The notes under the pieces: model-generated
What the model saw: the letters and a program-made list of their open reading frames with translations, nothing else
Told to the model about the DNA's origin: nothing
Databases searched by the model: none
Translations under genes and position numbers: made by a program
NCBI GenBank assembly: GCA_943787465.1
Contig: CALSMN010000004.1
Coordinates: 186,001-250,000 of the forward strand
Length of the DNA stretch: 64,000 nucleotides
Source of the DNA: an uncultured Bacteroidia bacterium
GTDB taxonomy: Bacteria > Bacteroidota > Bacteroidia > NS11-12g > UBA9320
Reading direction: 5' to 3'
Shown here: piece after piece, positions 8,825 through 18,220 of the stretch
Layout: the number at the start of each line of letters is the position of its first letter
Position numbering within the stretch: the stretch's first letter is position 1

Positions 8825-9658
8825 ATGACAACCATTACAGCGTCAACAGTTAACAAACTAAGACAAATGACCGGTGCCGGAATGATGGATTGCAAAAAAG
8901 CGTTGCAAGAATCTAACGGAGATATGGATACCGCAGTGGACATCCTAAGAAAAAAAGGTGCAGCAAAAGCTGCTAAAAGAGCAGACAGAGAAGCTGCTGA
9001 AGGCTTATCTATTGCAAAGTCTTCCTCTGACAACTCTTATGGTATTGTTGTAGAGGTAAATTGCGAAACTGATTTCGTTGCCAAAAATGAAGATTTTGTC
9101 ACATTTGCAAATCAAGTAGCAGATTTAGCCTTGACTTCTAAATTTGAAAATAAAGATGCACTTCTAGCTGCTCCATTTGAGGGAAAAACACTAGGTGAAA
9201 TATGTGTCGATAAAACTGCCGTAATTGGTGAAAAAGTAGAAATATCAAACTATGCATTACTTTCCTCTGAAGGTGTCGCCGCATATAATCATGGTGCAAA
9301 CCGTATAGGAGTTCTCGTTGCTCTAAATTCAGACTCAGAAGAAGCTCTTCAAGCGGGTAGAGATTTAGCTATGCAAATTGCCGCAATGAATCCAATTGCT
9401 GTTGACGAAAATGCAGTACCTCAAGAAGTTAAAGATAAAGAACTTGAAATTGGTAGAGACATTGCAAAACAAGAAGGAAAACCTGAGGATATGTTAGATC
9501 GTATTGCAGAAGGAAAATTAAAACGTTTTTATAAAGATAATACACTACTAAACCAGTCTTACGTAAAAGATAGCTCGATGACTGTTGCGGCTTTTCTCAA
9601 AACTGTAAATCCAGAATTATCAGTTAAATCCTTTGAGAGGTTCCAACTGGGAGCATAA
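8825..9658 (+). CDS. tsf: Elongation factor Ts
   Basis: EF-Ts catalyses GDP release from EF-Tu. The 277-residue protein has the N-terminal UBA-like domain (VNKLRQMTGAGMMDCKKAL), the TDFVAKNEDF motif that inserts next to the EF-Tu nucleotide site (the TDFV core is visible after VNCE), and the dimerisation region with FYKDNTLLNQSYVKD near the C-terminus. It is the last gene of the rplM-rpsI-rpsB-tsf operon and is followed 20 bases later by a strong intrinsic terminator. Confidence 0.97.
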   Translation: MTTITASTVNKLRQMTGAGMMDCKKALQESNGDMDTAVDILRKKGAAKAAKRADREAAEGLSIAKSSSDNSYGIVVEVNCETDFVAKNEDFVTFANQVADLALTSKFENKDALLAAPFEGKTLGEICVDKTAVIGEKVEISNYALLSSEGVAAYNHGANRIGVLVALNSDSEEALQAGRDLAMQIAAMNPIAVDENAVPQEVKDKELEIGRDIAKQEGKPEDMLDRIAEGKLKRFYKDNTLLNQSYVKDSSMTVAAFLKTVNPELSVKSFERFQLGA

Positions 9659-9678
9659 TTTTAAATTAATCTATCTTT

Positions 9679-9711
9679 AAAAACCTTCTTTAATTAAAGA
9701 AGGTTTTTTTT
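9679..9711 (+). terminator. Rho-independent terminator after tsf
   Basis: A perfect 26-base palindrome (left arm AAACCTTCTTTAA, right arm TTAAAGAAGGTTT) runs straight into eight T residues. It is the only textbook terminator I found in the window and separates tsf from the pyrH promoter. Confidence 0.93.
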
Positions 9712-9736
9712 ATTTCCAAAATAGCATTAATACGCT

Positions 9737-9744
9737 TAATTTTG
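9737..9744 (+). promoter_or_regulatory. -7 promoter box TAATTTTG for pyrH
   Basis: A perfect TAnnTTTG box 16 bases before ATG 9761, directly after the tsf terminator, so pyrH is transcribed separately from rpsB-tsf. Confidence 0.6.
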
Positions 9745-9760
9745 GCTTTCTTAAATTGTC

Positions 9761-10468
9761 ATGGCATATAAAAGAATATTACTAAAACTTAGCGGAGAGG
9801 CACTACTTGGCGATAAAGAATTTGGGATTGATAGCCGTATCCTTTCTATGTATGCTAAAGAAATAAAATCAGCTGTTGATATTGGAATTGAGGTGGCTAT
9901 TGTTATTGGTGGCGGCAACATATTTAGAGGAGTAAGCGGTGTTGAAGGAGGTATGAAAGATCGTGCCAATGCAGACTATATGGGTATGCTTGCCACAATG
10001 ATAAATGCTATGGCTTTACAAGGAGCCCTTGAAAATGAGGGGGTATACACCCGACTGCTCAGCGCTATCAAAATGGAACAAGTAGCAGAACCTTTCGTTC
10101 GCAGAAGAGCCATAAGACACCTAGAAAAAGGGCGAGTGGTTATCCTTGGTGCAGGAACTGGAAACCCGTACTTTACGACGGATACAGCAGCAAGTCTAAG
10201 AGCGGTAGAAATAGAAGCAGATGTTATTTTAAAAGGAACTCGTGTGGATGGTATTTATACTGCAGATCCTGAAAAAGATACAACAGCTACCCGTTTTGAT
10301 AAATTAAGTTTTACTGAGGCTATTAGCCGAAATCTTAAAGTAATGGATATGACTGCATTCACATTATGTCAAGAAAACAATCTCCCTATTATAGTTTTTG
10401 ATATGAATAAAACTGGAAACTTAGTTGATCTAGTTAAAGGTATTGAAGTGGGCACATTAGTCAGTTAA
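9761..10468 (+). CDS. pyrH: UMP kinase
   Basis: PyrH phosphorylates UMP to UDP with ATP and belongs to the amino-acid kinase fold. The 235-residue protein shows [13 protein letters not shown] at the N-terminus, the glycine-rich [11 protein letters not shown] loop, [13 protein letters not shown], and [15 protein letters not shown], all diagnostic. Although it follows tsf as in many genomes, a terminator and a new promoter intervene, and frr, the usual next gene, is absent: the next gene is the convergent dcd. Confidence 0.97.
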   Translation: MAYKRILLKLSGEALLGDKEFGIDSRILSMYAKEIKSAVDIGIEVAIVIGGGNIFRGVSGVEGGMKDRANADYMGMLATMINAMALQGALENEGVYTRLLSAIKMEQVAEPFVRRRAIRHLEKGRVVILGAGTGNPYFTTDTAASLRAVEIEADVILKGTRVDGIYTADPEKDTTATRFDKLSFTEAISRNLKVMDMTAFTLCQENNLPIIVFDMNKTGNLVDLVKGIEVGTLVS

Positions 10469-10615
10469 AATATTAGGTATATTACTAAAGAAAGTTTTTG
10501 TTTAACATTTCATTGCTTTTAGTCTGAACCTATAATTGACACAAGACCTCACGTAAACTTTAAAATCATCCCTTAAGTCAAATTTTCGATTCTATTTATT
10601 TCTGAGCTATTCTAT

Positions 10616-11152
10616 CTAAAACTTATTCTTCCACATCATGCTTTCAACAGGCTTGATTGTACGTTTGTTATATTTCGCATTCTTCTTTTTATTGTAAAAA
10701 GTCTCAATATCCCCTTCAACTGCAAAATAGATCAATTGTCCTATAGGCATACTTCTGTAAACCCGAACCGGCTGAGTAACGCTAATTTCTAATGTCCATG
10801 TATTACAAAATCCCACATCACCTTTACCTGCAGTAGCATGTATATCAATACCTAATCTTCCAGTACTACTTTTTCCTTCCAAAAAAGGAATGTGTGCATG
10901 CGTTTCCGTGTATTCTTCGGTAACACCCAAATACAAAACACCAGGTTGTAATTCAAAACCATCTAAAGGAATTTCAAAATGGTCAATTTTATTATGAGCT
11001 CTAGCATCAAGAACTCTATTAGAATAACAAGCTAAATGCTTACCCAAGTGAACATCATAGCTGTTCGTACCTAAATCATCACGATTGAATGGCTCAATCA
11101 AAATGGTTCCTTTTTCAATTTCCTCTAAAATTCGTTTATCACTTAGTATCAT
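10616..11152 (-). CDS. dcd: dCTP deaminase
   Basis: Dcd converts dCTP to dUTP plus ammonia, feeding dTMP synthesis. The 178-residue protein carries the trimeric dUTPase-fold signature GKSSTGRLGIDIHATAG, then GDVGFCNTWTLEISV containing the catalytic Glu, and PIGQLIYF. The C-terminal basic tail (KKKNAKYNKRTIKP) matches the nucleotide-covering tail of the family. It lies 28 bases downstream of the WD40 gene on the same strand and is probably co-transcribed with it. Confidence 0.95.
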   Translation of the reverse strand: MILSDKRILEEIEKGTILIEPFNRDDLGTNSYDVHLGKHLACYSNRVLDARAHNKIDHFEIPLDGFELQPGVLYLGVTEEYTETHAHIPFLEGKSSTGRLGIDIHATAGKGDVGFCNTWTLEISVTQPVRVYRSMPIGQLIYFAVEGDIETFYNKKKNAKYNKRTIKPVESMMWKNKF

Positions 11153-11180
11153 TGGCTTATATCTTGGGTCAAGTTTAGTT

Positions 11181-12044
11181 CTAATTTTCTATTTTCCAAA
11201 ACACAATACTTTTGTCATCACTACAACTTACAAACATATTTTCGTCTATCCATGCCGTTTTATTAATGCAATTAGTATGACCTAAATAACGTTCGTAATC
11301 AATTACCTTCAATAAGTTTAGTTGACTGTCCCAAAGTTTAATGGTTTTGTCCATGCTACAACTAAGGAGTATATGACCATTCCAGCTTAGATTTTTTGCC
11401 TGAAATGTATGAGCAAAAATAGTATGAACGGGCACATTGATTGTTAGATCATGCACTATAATCTGAGCATCTCTTCCCGTACTTACTAATGTATTTTTAT
11501 CCAAAAATGATAGACCAAATACTGAGTTTGTATGACCTTTAATTCTGTTTTTTACCGTTAAAGTATTTTTATCAATATGATAAATTAATGTATCGGATGC
11601 TCCAATATAATATCCATCATTATCAGATATACAGCAGCGCAAACTTTTTGTTGAAACGTTCAATTTTTGTTTGGTTGAAAAAATATATAAGTTTCCATCC
11701 TCTCCACCGCTGAAGCTATCATTTATAAAAAAAATACCCCCGGAATGGGCTTTTTGACTACCCAGCAACGTTTTAGTTTTTAAATTGATTGAATATATTG
11801 TTCCTGATCGGCTCCCTACCCTAAGGATATTCTCCGATTTGAATATACTATATATCGCCTCTCCAATTTGTATTATCAATAATCCATCTTTAGGATTATG
11901 GATATCCCATCGAATGACATAACCATCCGCTCCTACCGTATATAGATGCCCTTCATCCTTATCCAAAGCAAAATCATAAATAGCATCTTTATGACCATAT
12001 AATTGTGCTACATTTGTTATGTTAATTTTAGCTCGAATTGCCAC
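11181..12044 (-). CDS. WD40-repeat beta-propeller protein
   Basis: Read from GTG 12044, the protein is 287 residues and consists of WD40-type repeats: clear blade ends are YVIRWDIHNP, TIKLWDSQLNL and SIVFWKIEN, with GH-x-D-style starts such as YGHKDAIYDFALD and KGHTNSVFGLSFLD. It has no signal peptide and so should be cytoplasmic; a scaffold or interaction role is likely but the partner is unknown. The GTG start is chosen because a TTTCTTTG -7-like box ends 6 bases before it; the open frame continues upstream without family support. It shares a short divergent promoter region with the phosphopantetheinyl transferase gene. Confidence 0.75.
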   Translation of the reverse strand: MAIRAKINITNVAQLYGHKDAIYDFALDKDEGHLYTVGADGYVIRWDIHNPKDGLLIIQIGEAIYSIFKSENILRVGSRSGTIYSINLKTKTLLGSQKAHSGGIFFINDSFSGGEDGNLYIFSTKQKLNVSTKSLRCCISDNDGYYIGASDTLIYHIDKNTLTVKNRIKGHTNSVFGLSFLDKNTLVSTGRDAQIIVHDLTINVPVHTIFAHTFQAKNLSWNGHILLSCSMDKTIKLWDSQLNLLKVIDYERYLGHTNCINKTAWIDENMFVSCSDDKSIVFWKIEN

Positions 12045-12050
12045 TACATT

Positions 12051-12058
12051 CAAAGAAA
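12051..12058 (-). promoter_or_regulatory. -7-like box TTTCTTTG for the WD40-dcd unit
   Basis: A one-mismatch TAnnTTTG box (T for A at position 2) ending 6 bases before GTG 12044 on the minus strand. Confidence 0.4.
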
Positions 12059-12073
12059 CACATAAAAAATGGA

Positions 12074-12643
12074 ATGGTTGCACTTTGGCGAATAGAGGAA
12101 TCTAAGGATGATTTATTTTCCATGCTACCTCAGCCCTGGAAAGACCAACTTAATTATAACCAGTTAAGCCCTCATAACATTGCTGCTCGAATTCTTGCTC
12201 ACAAGTTGTGCCCTGATTTTGATTGTTTTGAAAAAGATTCATTTGGTAAACCCTATTTTGAAAGTAAAAATCTCAAAATATCTATAACCCACTCAGGAAA
12301 TTTTGCTGGGTTTATGTATACCAGTGACGATAGCTGCGGAATAGATATCGAATTAATTTCTGACCGAATCAATCGTATCAAACATAAATTTTTAGGAGAA
12401 AAAGAAAATCAATTTGAATCCTTGGGCTTAAAGGGACTATATCTGGTTTGGTGTGCTAAAGAGGCTTTGTATAAATATTATGGGCTAAAGGGTCTAGATT
12501 TTAAAAAAAATTTAAAGGTTGATTATACTTCTATTCAAACATCAGGAGAGATTACTGGCAGAATTTCAAAAGAAGATTTTCAAATAACCTTAAATCTACA
12601 TTATCAATTTTTTGATGAATATTTGCTTATTCATACCTTATAA
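12074..12643 (+). CDS. 4'-phosphopantetheinyl transferase, Sfp superfamily
   Basis: This enzyme moves the phosphopantetheine arm of CoA to a serine of acyl or peptidyl carrier proteins. The 189-residue protein has both family signatures: CGIDIE with the metal-binding acids, and VWCAKEALYK with the catalytic Glu and Lys. Its length is closer to a compact Sfp/AcpT type than to AcpS. The start at ATG 12074 is preferred; an upstream in-frame start would overlap the divergent WD40 gene. The SDR gene follows with no gap, so the two are co-transcribed. Confidence 0.88.
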   Translation: MVALWRIEESKDDLFSMLPQPWKDQLNYNQLSPHNIAARILAHKLCPDFDCFEKDSFGKPYFESKNLKISITHSGNFAGFMYTSDDSCGIDIELISDRINRIKHKFLGEKENQFESLGLKGLYLVWCAKEALYKYYGLKGLDFKKNLKVDYTSIQTSGEITGRISKEDFQITLNLHYQFFDEYLLIHTL

Positions 12644-13417
12644 ATGAAAAAAATAATTTGGATTACTGGAGCAGGTAGTGGAATCGGTAAAGCATTAGCA
12701 ATTGCTTATGGAAAACAAGGGAATACTATCATTCTATCTGGTAGAAAGAAGGAGCAATTAGAGGAAATTTCAACATATATTGACCATTCATTTGTGCTAC
12801 CCCTTGATGTTTCTCAAGAAGATCAAATCACCAAAGCAACTCAAACCGTTGAAAAAAAATATAATCATATAGACGTATTAATTAATAATGCAGGGATAAG
12901 TCAACGATCACTCACACATGAGATAACTAATGATGTAGGGCGTACCTTAATGGAAGTTAATTTTTTTGGAAGTATCCATCTCACTAAAGCAGTCTTGCCA
13001 ATAATGATGAAAGTAAATCGTGGAACTATTGTAGCCATGAGCAGTGCTGCTGGTAAATTCGGTTTTCCATTGCGTTCCTATTATTCTGCTTCTAAGCATG
13101 CCATCCATGGTTTTTATGAATCCCTTAGTTTAGAATTAAAAGACACCAATATTAAAGTAACAGTGGTATGTCCGGGAAGAATCCAAACAGATATAAGTAA
13201 AAATGCACTAAATGGGGAAGGACAAACCCATGATAAAATGGATCAGGGACAACTTAATGGTATTCCTGTAGACCAATGTGCAAATCAGATTATCAGAGGT
13301 ATTGCAAAAAGTAAATCGGAAATATACATAGGTGGAAAAGAAATTATACTCATATACATAAAACGTTTTTTCCCAGCTTTGTTTCGCTTCATTGCCCAAC
13401 GAGTTGATCCTGAATAA
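12644..13417 (+). CDS. SDR-family NAD(P)-dependent oxidoreductase
   Basis: The 257-residue protein is a classical short-chain dehydrogenase: TGAGSGIGKALA binds the dinucleotide, NNAG stabilises the core, SSAAG supplies the catalytic Ser, and YYSASKHA supplies the Tyr and Lys. A C-terminal hydrophobic stretch (EIILIYIKRFFPALFRFIA) resembles the membrane-associating tail of DHRS7-like members. It starts immediately after the phosphopantetheinyl transferase stop codon. The substrate cannot be deduced. Confidence 0.88.
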   Translation: MKKIIWITGAGSGIGKALAIAYGKQGNTIILSGRKKEQLEEISTYIDHSFVLPLDVSQEDQITKATQTVEKKYNHIDVLINNAGISQRSLTHEITNDVGRTLMEVNFFGSIHLTKAVLPIMMKVNRGTIVAMSSAAGKFGFPLRSYYSASKHAIHGFYESLSLELKDTNIKVTVVCPGRIQTDISKNALNGEGQTHDKMDQGQLNGIPVDQCANQIIRGIAKSKSEIYIGGKEIILIYIKRFFPALFRFIAQRVDPE

Positions 13418-13457
13418 TAAGAATAAAATTGAATTTGGGCAGACCCTTTTGATTTGG

Positions 13458-13465
13458 TAAATTCG
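13458..13465 (+). promoter_or_regulatory. -7-like box TAAATTCG for the VOC gene
   Basis: A TAnnTTCG variant box ending 6 bases before TTG 13472. The longer open frame starting at TTG 13454 would contain the box, so the shorter start is preferred. Confidence 0.5.
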
Positions 13466-13471
13466 CATATC

Positions 13472-14524
13472 TTGGAAAAAGAAATAAGTGGAATCCAACA
13501 AATGGGGATTGGCATCCCTAATGTCCATGAAGCATGGACATGGTATAGGAAAAATTTCAGTATGAATATTCCCGTTTTTGAAGAGGCTGCAACTGCTGAA
13601 CTAATGCTCCCATACACAGGAGGTAAACCTCATGATCGACATGCTATTCTTGCATTGAATATGCAAGGAGGTGGTGGATTCGAAATTTGGCAATATACCA
13701 GTAGAACTCCCCAACCTGCATCATTCGAACCTAAATTAGGTGATTATGGTATTCATATTTGCAAAATTAAATCTATGGATGCTGTTGCCTCATTCAAAAA
13801 CTTTGACAAAAATTATCTCATTTCTTCTAACGTAGAACACTCCCCTAACGGTACAAAACACTTTTTTGTCAGAGATCCCTATGATAATATCTTTCAAGTC
13901 ATTGAGTCTGATAATCACTATATCAAAAATAAAAATGAAACAGGTGGTGTTTTTGGAGCAATTATTGGTGTTTCTGATATTGAAAAATCCATCGATTTTT
14001 ATAAAAATGTATTAGGATATGATGTTATTGATTGGCAAGGGGAAGGTCAATTTGAAGATTTTGATTCGATCAATACCTCTAAACACCTATATAAAAGAGC
14101 TATTCTATCACACAGCAATGTGAGAAAAGGCAGTTTTAGTCAACTACTAGGTCCATCACAAATTGAGTTAGTGCAAAATCTCACCGAAAACGGTCAAAAA
14201 ATATATAAAGATAGATATTGGGGTGATCTTGGATTTATCCATTTATGTTTTGATATTATTGGCATGAAAAAATTACAAGTGGCCTGTGAAAAAGCAGGAC
14301 ATCCATTTACTGTGGACAGTGCAAATTCATTTGATATGGGTGAGGCTGCAGGACATTTCTCATATATAGAGGATCCAGATGGAGCATTAATTGAATTTGT
14401 AGAAACACATAAAATTCCTATACTTAAAAAAATAGGTTGGTACTTGGATATCCGAAAACGCGACCCTCTAAAACCTCTTCCCAAATGGATGATTAAAAGT
14501 CTTGGGCTTAACAAAAAACAATGA
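13472..14524 (+). CDS. Two-module VOC (glyoxalase/bleomycin-resistance/dioxygenase) protein
   Basis: The 350-residue protein contains two VOC modules. The first opens with GIGIPNVHEAWTWYRKN and ends with RDPYDNIFQVIE; the second opens with GAIIGVSDIEKSIDFYKNVLGYDVIDW and ends with EDPDGALIEFVETH. Each ending supplies a Glu metal ligand. The arrangement resembles extradiol or 4-hydroxyphenylpyruvate-type dioxygenases and glyoxalase-like enzymes, but the substrate is unknown. TTG 13472 is chosen as start from the -7 box position. Its stop overlaps the start of the T9SS beta-propeller gene as ATGA, an unexpected coupling of a cytoplasmic enzyme with an exported protein. Confidence 0.75.
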   Translation: MEKEISGIQQMGIGIPNVHEAWTWYRKNFSMNIPVFEEAATAELMLPYTGGKPHDRHAILALNMQGGGGFEIWQYTSRTPQPASFEPKLGDYGIHICKIKSMDAVASFKNFDKNYLISSNVEHSPNGTKHFFVRDPYDNIFQVIESDNHYIKNKNETGGVFGAIIGVSDIEKSIDFYKNVLGYDVIDWQGEGQFEDFDSINTSKHLYKRAILSHSNVRKGSFSQLLGPSQIELVQNLTENGQKIYKDRYWGDLGFIHLCFDIIGMKKLQVACEKAGHPFTVDSANSFDMGEAAGHFSYIEDPDGALIEFVETHKIPILKKIGWYLDIRKRDPLKPLPKWMIKSLGLNKKQ

Positions 14525-16947
14525 ATCGAATAAATATATATTTCCTTTTTTTTAGTATTTCACTCATATTATTTATTTCATGTAGAAATAATTCATCTGA
14601 ACTAGAATCTGAAGTTGATATTGACAATCATCCGGCATGGTTCAAACAATATGTTGAACTCAAAGGAGGTGAAGAAGCTAAAATCCCTAGTGGACTTGCG
14701 ATACGATGGTATAAAGCCGATATAAATAATCAGCTTTACTTAAAAAAGGCAAACAACGATCTAGAAAACATCAAGGAAATTGGACCTTTTAATGTTGGAG
14801 GTCGAACACGTTCTATATTAGTAGATTACAATAACAACAATAGGTATCTGTGCGCTGGAATTTCTGGGGGAATCTGGGTGAGTGAAAATAAAGGACAATC
14901 GTGGAATATTGTGGATGACTTCGCCCCTACCTTATCTGCAACTTGCATAACACAAAGTCCGTTTAATCCTGATCTATTGTACTATGGTACAGGCGAAAGC
15001 TATGGCAATAGTGCCGATTTAGGAGGTTTAGGAATGTTCAAGTCCGAAGATAATGCTCAATCGTTTGTGCATTTAGATCATACCATGACCACTGAATTTG
15101 CAGACGGTATTTGGGATATTGAACATTCACTTGTCTATGATAGCACCCTTTATGTTGCTACACATAAAGCTGGCTTGTGGAGGAGTAATGACGCTGGAAA
15201 CTCATTTAGCAGGATTTATGCCTCAAGTGTTCAAATCAACGAGATTGAGGTAAAAAAAGACAGTACCATTTTACTGTCACTAAATGGAGTTGGTATTATT
15301 GAACTGAATGAAGAAACTTTGAAAACAAGAAGCTTGAAAGGCGGCGAATGGCCTTCCAATGGCTATAATAGAATCAGTTTTGACTATTGTAAAGAATACC
15401 CAGATGTCATGTACGCTCAATTAGCAGGGCCAGATCGATATAGTCTTTATGGCATTTATAAATCCTCTAATGGAGGAGAAACATGGAAAAGATTATCCAA
15501 CCCACCAGGTAATGTCAGTTATGCTCAGGCATGGTATTGTTTCAAAATATCTACGGCACCAGCTGATACCAATTTTATTACCAGTTTAAGTGTAGACCCA
15601 ATTTATTCAAAAAATGGAGGAAATACTTGGCTATCTATGGCTGATCCCCATGCCGACTACCATGAAGTGACATGGATTAATAACAATGAATTCCTCATTG
15701 GAAATGATGCTGGCGTTAGTAGGTTTAATAAAAATTCAATGAATACCTATGAAGATTTAAATAACGGATTAAATATTACCCAATTTTATGCAGGTCATTA
15801 TTACCCTAACGGAGAATCAATAATAGGTGGCACTCAAGATAACGGAACCCGTTTTACAAACGAATCAAATCCTATTTTTAATAACATCAATGGTGGCGAC
15901 GGAGCATTTTGCGCAGTAAATCAGCAAGATGATAGAATCCGATACGTATCATCACAGTATTTAAATATGCGACGTCAAAGCTCCAGTGGCAATAAAACAA
16001 TAAGTAGTTTTATTCGAAGTCAAGTTGGCGGAAATGATGGTGTTTGGTTTATTAATCCATTTGAAATAAATAATCTAGACGGAAATCAACTCTATGTTCC
16101 TACACGAAGAGCTACCTATCGAACTAACGATGGAGGTGACTCATGGGTTGCACTTACCAGTGATTTACTAGGAGATTCCTATGCTGTAGGATTAAGTAAT
16201 GCCATAGATCCTATTGCATACATTGGAGGAACTGCCTCAAGACTTTACCGTGTAGAAAATGCGGCAACATCAGCTCCAGGTCAAGAAATTAGCATGTGGA
16301 CTACCAAATATCCTGGATTTTTAGCCAGTACAATTGGTTGTATTGAAGTAGATCCAAATGATGAAGGTACAATTTATTGTGGCCTAGTAAATGTATCTAA
16401 CAAACCACGCATTTGGAGAGTAAGAGACGCTAATACAGACGAACCTATCTGGGATGATATAAGTGCAAATTTACCCGAAAGTTTACCTGTAAACTGGATC
16501 GAAGTTGATCCAGATATGAGCGAACATATTCTAATTGGCACTGATTATGGCTTGTATACATCCCTTAATGCTGGGGCTAGTTGGCAAAAAGAAACTCGTT
16601 TCCCTAATGTACCTATTGATCAGATTCGATTGAGAAGCAAGGATCGAAAATTATTTATTTATACTCATGGAAGGGGAATTTGGACTGCAGATTTAATAAA
16701 AAATCCAGTAGCATCTGTCTCAGAAAAAATTAAAAATTCCATCCATGTTTACCCAAATCCAGCAAAGGATTATATCCATATTAATGGAAAAATTGATTAT
16801 GCTAATTTATATTCAATACGAGGTGAGAAAGTAGTGAGTTCTCCCCACAATAAAATAAGCATTGCAAAACTTCCCGAGGGTATCTACTTTCTAGAAGTAC
16901 AAATTGGAAACCAAAGAATGGTTCAAAAAATCATCATTACTCAATAA
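14521..16947 (+). CDS. Exported beta-propeller protein (sortilin/BNR-like) with T9SS sorting domain
   Basis: The 808-residue protein has an N-terminal hydrophobic segment ending FISC at Cys21, followed by acidic residues, which looks like a Bacteroidota lipoprotein signal. The body has many BNR/Asp-box-like turns (SENKGQSWNIV, SSNGGETWKRL, SKNGGNTWLSM, TNDGGDSWVAL, SLNAGASWQKE), as in VPS10/sortilin- and glycosyl-hydrolase-type propellers. The last 70 residues (YPNPAKDYIHING ... LPEGIYFLEV) are a type A T9SS C-terminal sorting domain. Having both a lipobox and a T9SS domain is unusual. Binding or hydrolase function is not assignable. It is coupled by ATGA to the VOC gene. Confidence 0.85.
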   Translation: MNRINIYFLFFSISLILFISCRNNSSELESEVDIDNHPAWFKQYVELKGGEEAKIPSGLAIRWYKADINNQLYLKKANNDLENIKEIGPFNVGGRTRSILVDYNNNNRYLCAGISGGIWVSENKGQSWNIVDDFAPTLSATCITQSPFNPDLLYYGTGESYGNSADLGGLGMFKSEDNAQSFVHLDHTMTTEFADGIWDIEHSLVYDSTLYVATHKAGLWRSNDAGNSFSRIYASSVQINEIEVKKDSTILLSLNGVGIIELNEETLKTRSLKGGEWPSNGYNRISFDYCKEYPDVMYAQLAGPDRYSLYGIYKSSNGGETWKRLSNPPGNVSYAQAWYCFKISTAPADTNFITSLSVDPIYSKNGGNTWLSMADPHADYHEVTWINNNEFLIGNDAGVSRFNKNSMNTYEDLNNGLNITQFYAGHYYPNGESIIGGTQDNGTRFTNESNPIFNNINGGDGAFCAVNQQDDRIRYVSSQYLNMRRQSSSGNKTISSFIRSQVGGNDGVWFINPFEINNLDGNQLYVPTRRATYRTNDGGDSWVALTSDLLGDSYAVGLSNAIDPIAYIGGTASRLYRVENAATSAPGQEISMWTTKYPGFLASTIGCIEVDPNDEGTIYCGLVNVSNKPRIWRVRDANTDEPIWDDISANLPESLPVNWIEVDPDMSEHILIGTDYGLYTSLNAGASWQKETRFPNVPIDQIRLRSKDRKLFIYTHGRGIWTADLIKNPVASVSEKIKNSIHVYPNPAKDYIHINGKIDYANLYSIRGEKVVSSPHNKISIAKLPEGIYFLEVQIGNQRMVQKIIITQ

Positions 16948-16956
16948 TTTATCCAA

Positions 16957-18219
16957 CTAAGATACAGCTCGCATTATTTCTTTTCGTTTTTGAATTAAAC
17001 TCTCTTTTTTGTTAATATCGAGTCCCACCCAAGTAATTTTGTTCCAAAAATAAGGAAGAAGATCCACTAACCTGAACCAACATATTGCTCCATAAACAGC
17101 AAATATTAAAAGTATTATGGTCCATACCTTTGAAAAAAAGAAAGAGAGAAGAGTCCCAACTAATACTACTAGAAATAGAGAAAAAACCATTCCTAATCCA
17201 ACAGCAATGGAATCCTTAAATATTACATTTTTGATTTTAGTCCCCACAAAAGACATGATCCCCTTCCACATTAACCACCAGGTGACATATACAGGGAAGC
17301 TAATACCCAAAGTAAAAAGCGCAAAAAATACAGAAATTGCATCAAAGCTACGACCACCTACATTGGCATCGTCTACTTTATCATCAATTAAGGATTGTTT
17401 GTACAAAATCACTTTATCTGCCAAATCGGGATTCATTTTATTTAGCTTCGAAATGGATGATTTCCAGGTATTTTTGGACTTATATACAAATGCTTGATAA
17501 TGTTCATTAATCATCATTTCTTGCAAAAATTCTTTAGCTTCCGTATGATCACCTTTGGTAGTGACCACAGAATTATCCAAATAATCTTGAATTTGATTGG
17601 TTATCATTTCAGCCGCTTGTTTTTCGTCCTTTTGAATAGCGTCTTTATAATCTAAAACTCGAATTGGATCATCAAAAGATACCTGTATAGTCTGCATTAA
17701 AGTCCCAAATTTTGAATAATTAACAGCCGTAGGTATAATTAACAAATTCATACTATAATCACTTCTTTTGGCCATTTCAATTGCAATATGCCCTGTTCCT
17801 TTTCGTAATCTTCGGACCGCTTTTTCTGGGTATGAACTTCCTTCAGAGAAAATATGAATTTTTTCAGAATTTTTGAACCGATCAAATAATTCATCCATGG
17901 TATCAGCATTCCCTTTTCGGGCAATAGAAGAATCAGCATCCCTAGCCCGAAAAATAGGAAGTAACCGCATACTTCTAAAAATATAATTCTGAAATGGTTT
18001 TAAAAAGACATCCCCGCGTGTTAGGGTAGATATTATTTCTCCACTCATATGCTGATAAACCACCCCATCTAAAAAAGAATTGGGATGATTCCCTGCAAAA
18101 AGTATAGGGGTATCTTTAGGGATTTTATCTAAGCCATCAAAGTGAATTTTTCGCACAAAAGAACCCAAAGGAAGTCGCAATGAATTCCTACAAAAATGAA
18201 ACACCCAATCTTTTACCAT
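16957..18219 (-). CDS. Lysophospholipid/glycerol-phosphate acyltransferase, membrane-bound
   Basis: The 420-residue protein has a PlsC-type acyltransferase domain: the catalytic motif reads AGNHPNSFLDG (His and Asp with five residues between, as in yeast-type glycerol-phosphate acyltransferases) and the glycerol-phosphate binding motif reads IFSEGSSYPEKAVRRLRKG. After about residue 290 there are several membrane segments (FALFTLGISFPVYVTWWLM, VGLGMVFSLFLVVLVG, WTIILLIFAVYGAICWF). It should transfer acyl groups to a glycerol-phosphate or lysophospholipid at the inner membrane. It begins 1 base after the dnaG stop codon, so both share a message. Confidence 0.85.
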   Translation of the reverse strand: MVKDWVFHFCRNSLRLPLGSFVRKIHFDGLDKIPKDTPILFAGNHPNSFLDGVVYQHMSGEIISTLTRGDVFLKPFQNYIFRSMRLLPIFRARDADSSIARKGNADTMDELFDRFKNSEKIHIFSEGSSYPEKAVRRLRKGTGHIAIEMAKRSDYSMNLLIIPTAVNYSKFGTLMQTIQVSFDDPIRVLDYKDAIQKDEKQAAEMITNQIQDYLDNSVVTTKGDHTEAKEFLQEMMINEHYQAFVYKSKNTWKSSISKLNKMNPDLADKVILYKQSLIDDKVDDANVGGRSFDAISVFFALFTLGISFPVYVTWWLMWKGIMSFVGTKIKNVIFKDSIAVGLGMVFSLFLVVLVGTLLSFFFSKVWTIILLIFAVYGAICWFRLVDLLPYFWNKITWVGLDINKKESLIQKRKEIMRAVS

Positions 18220-18220
18220 A

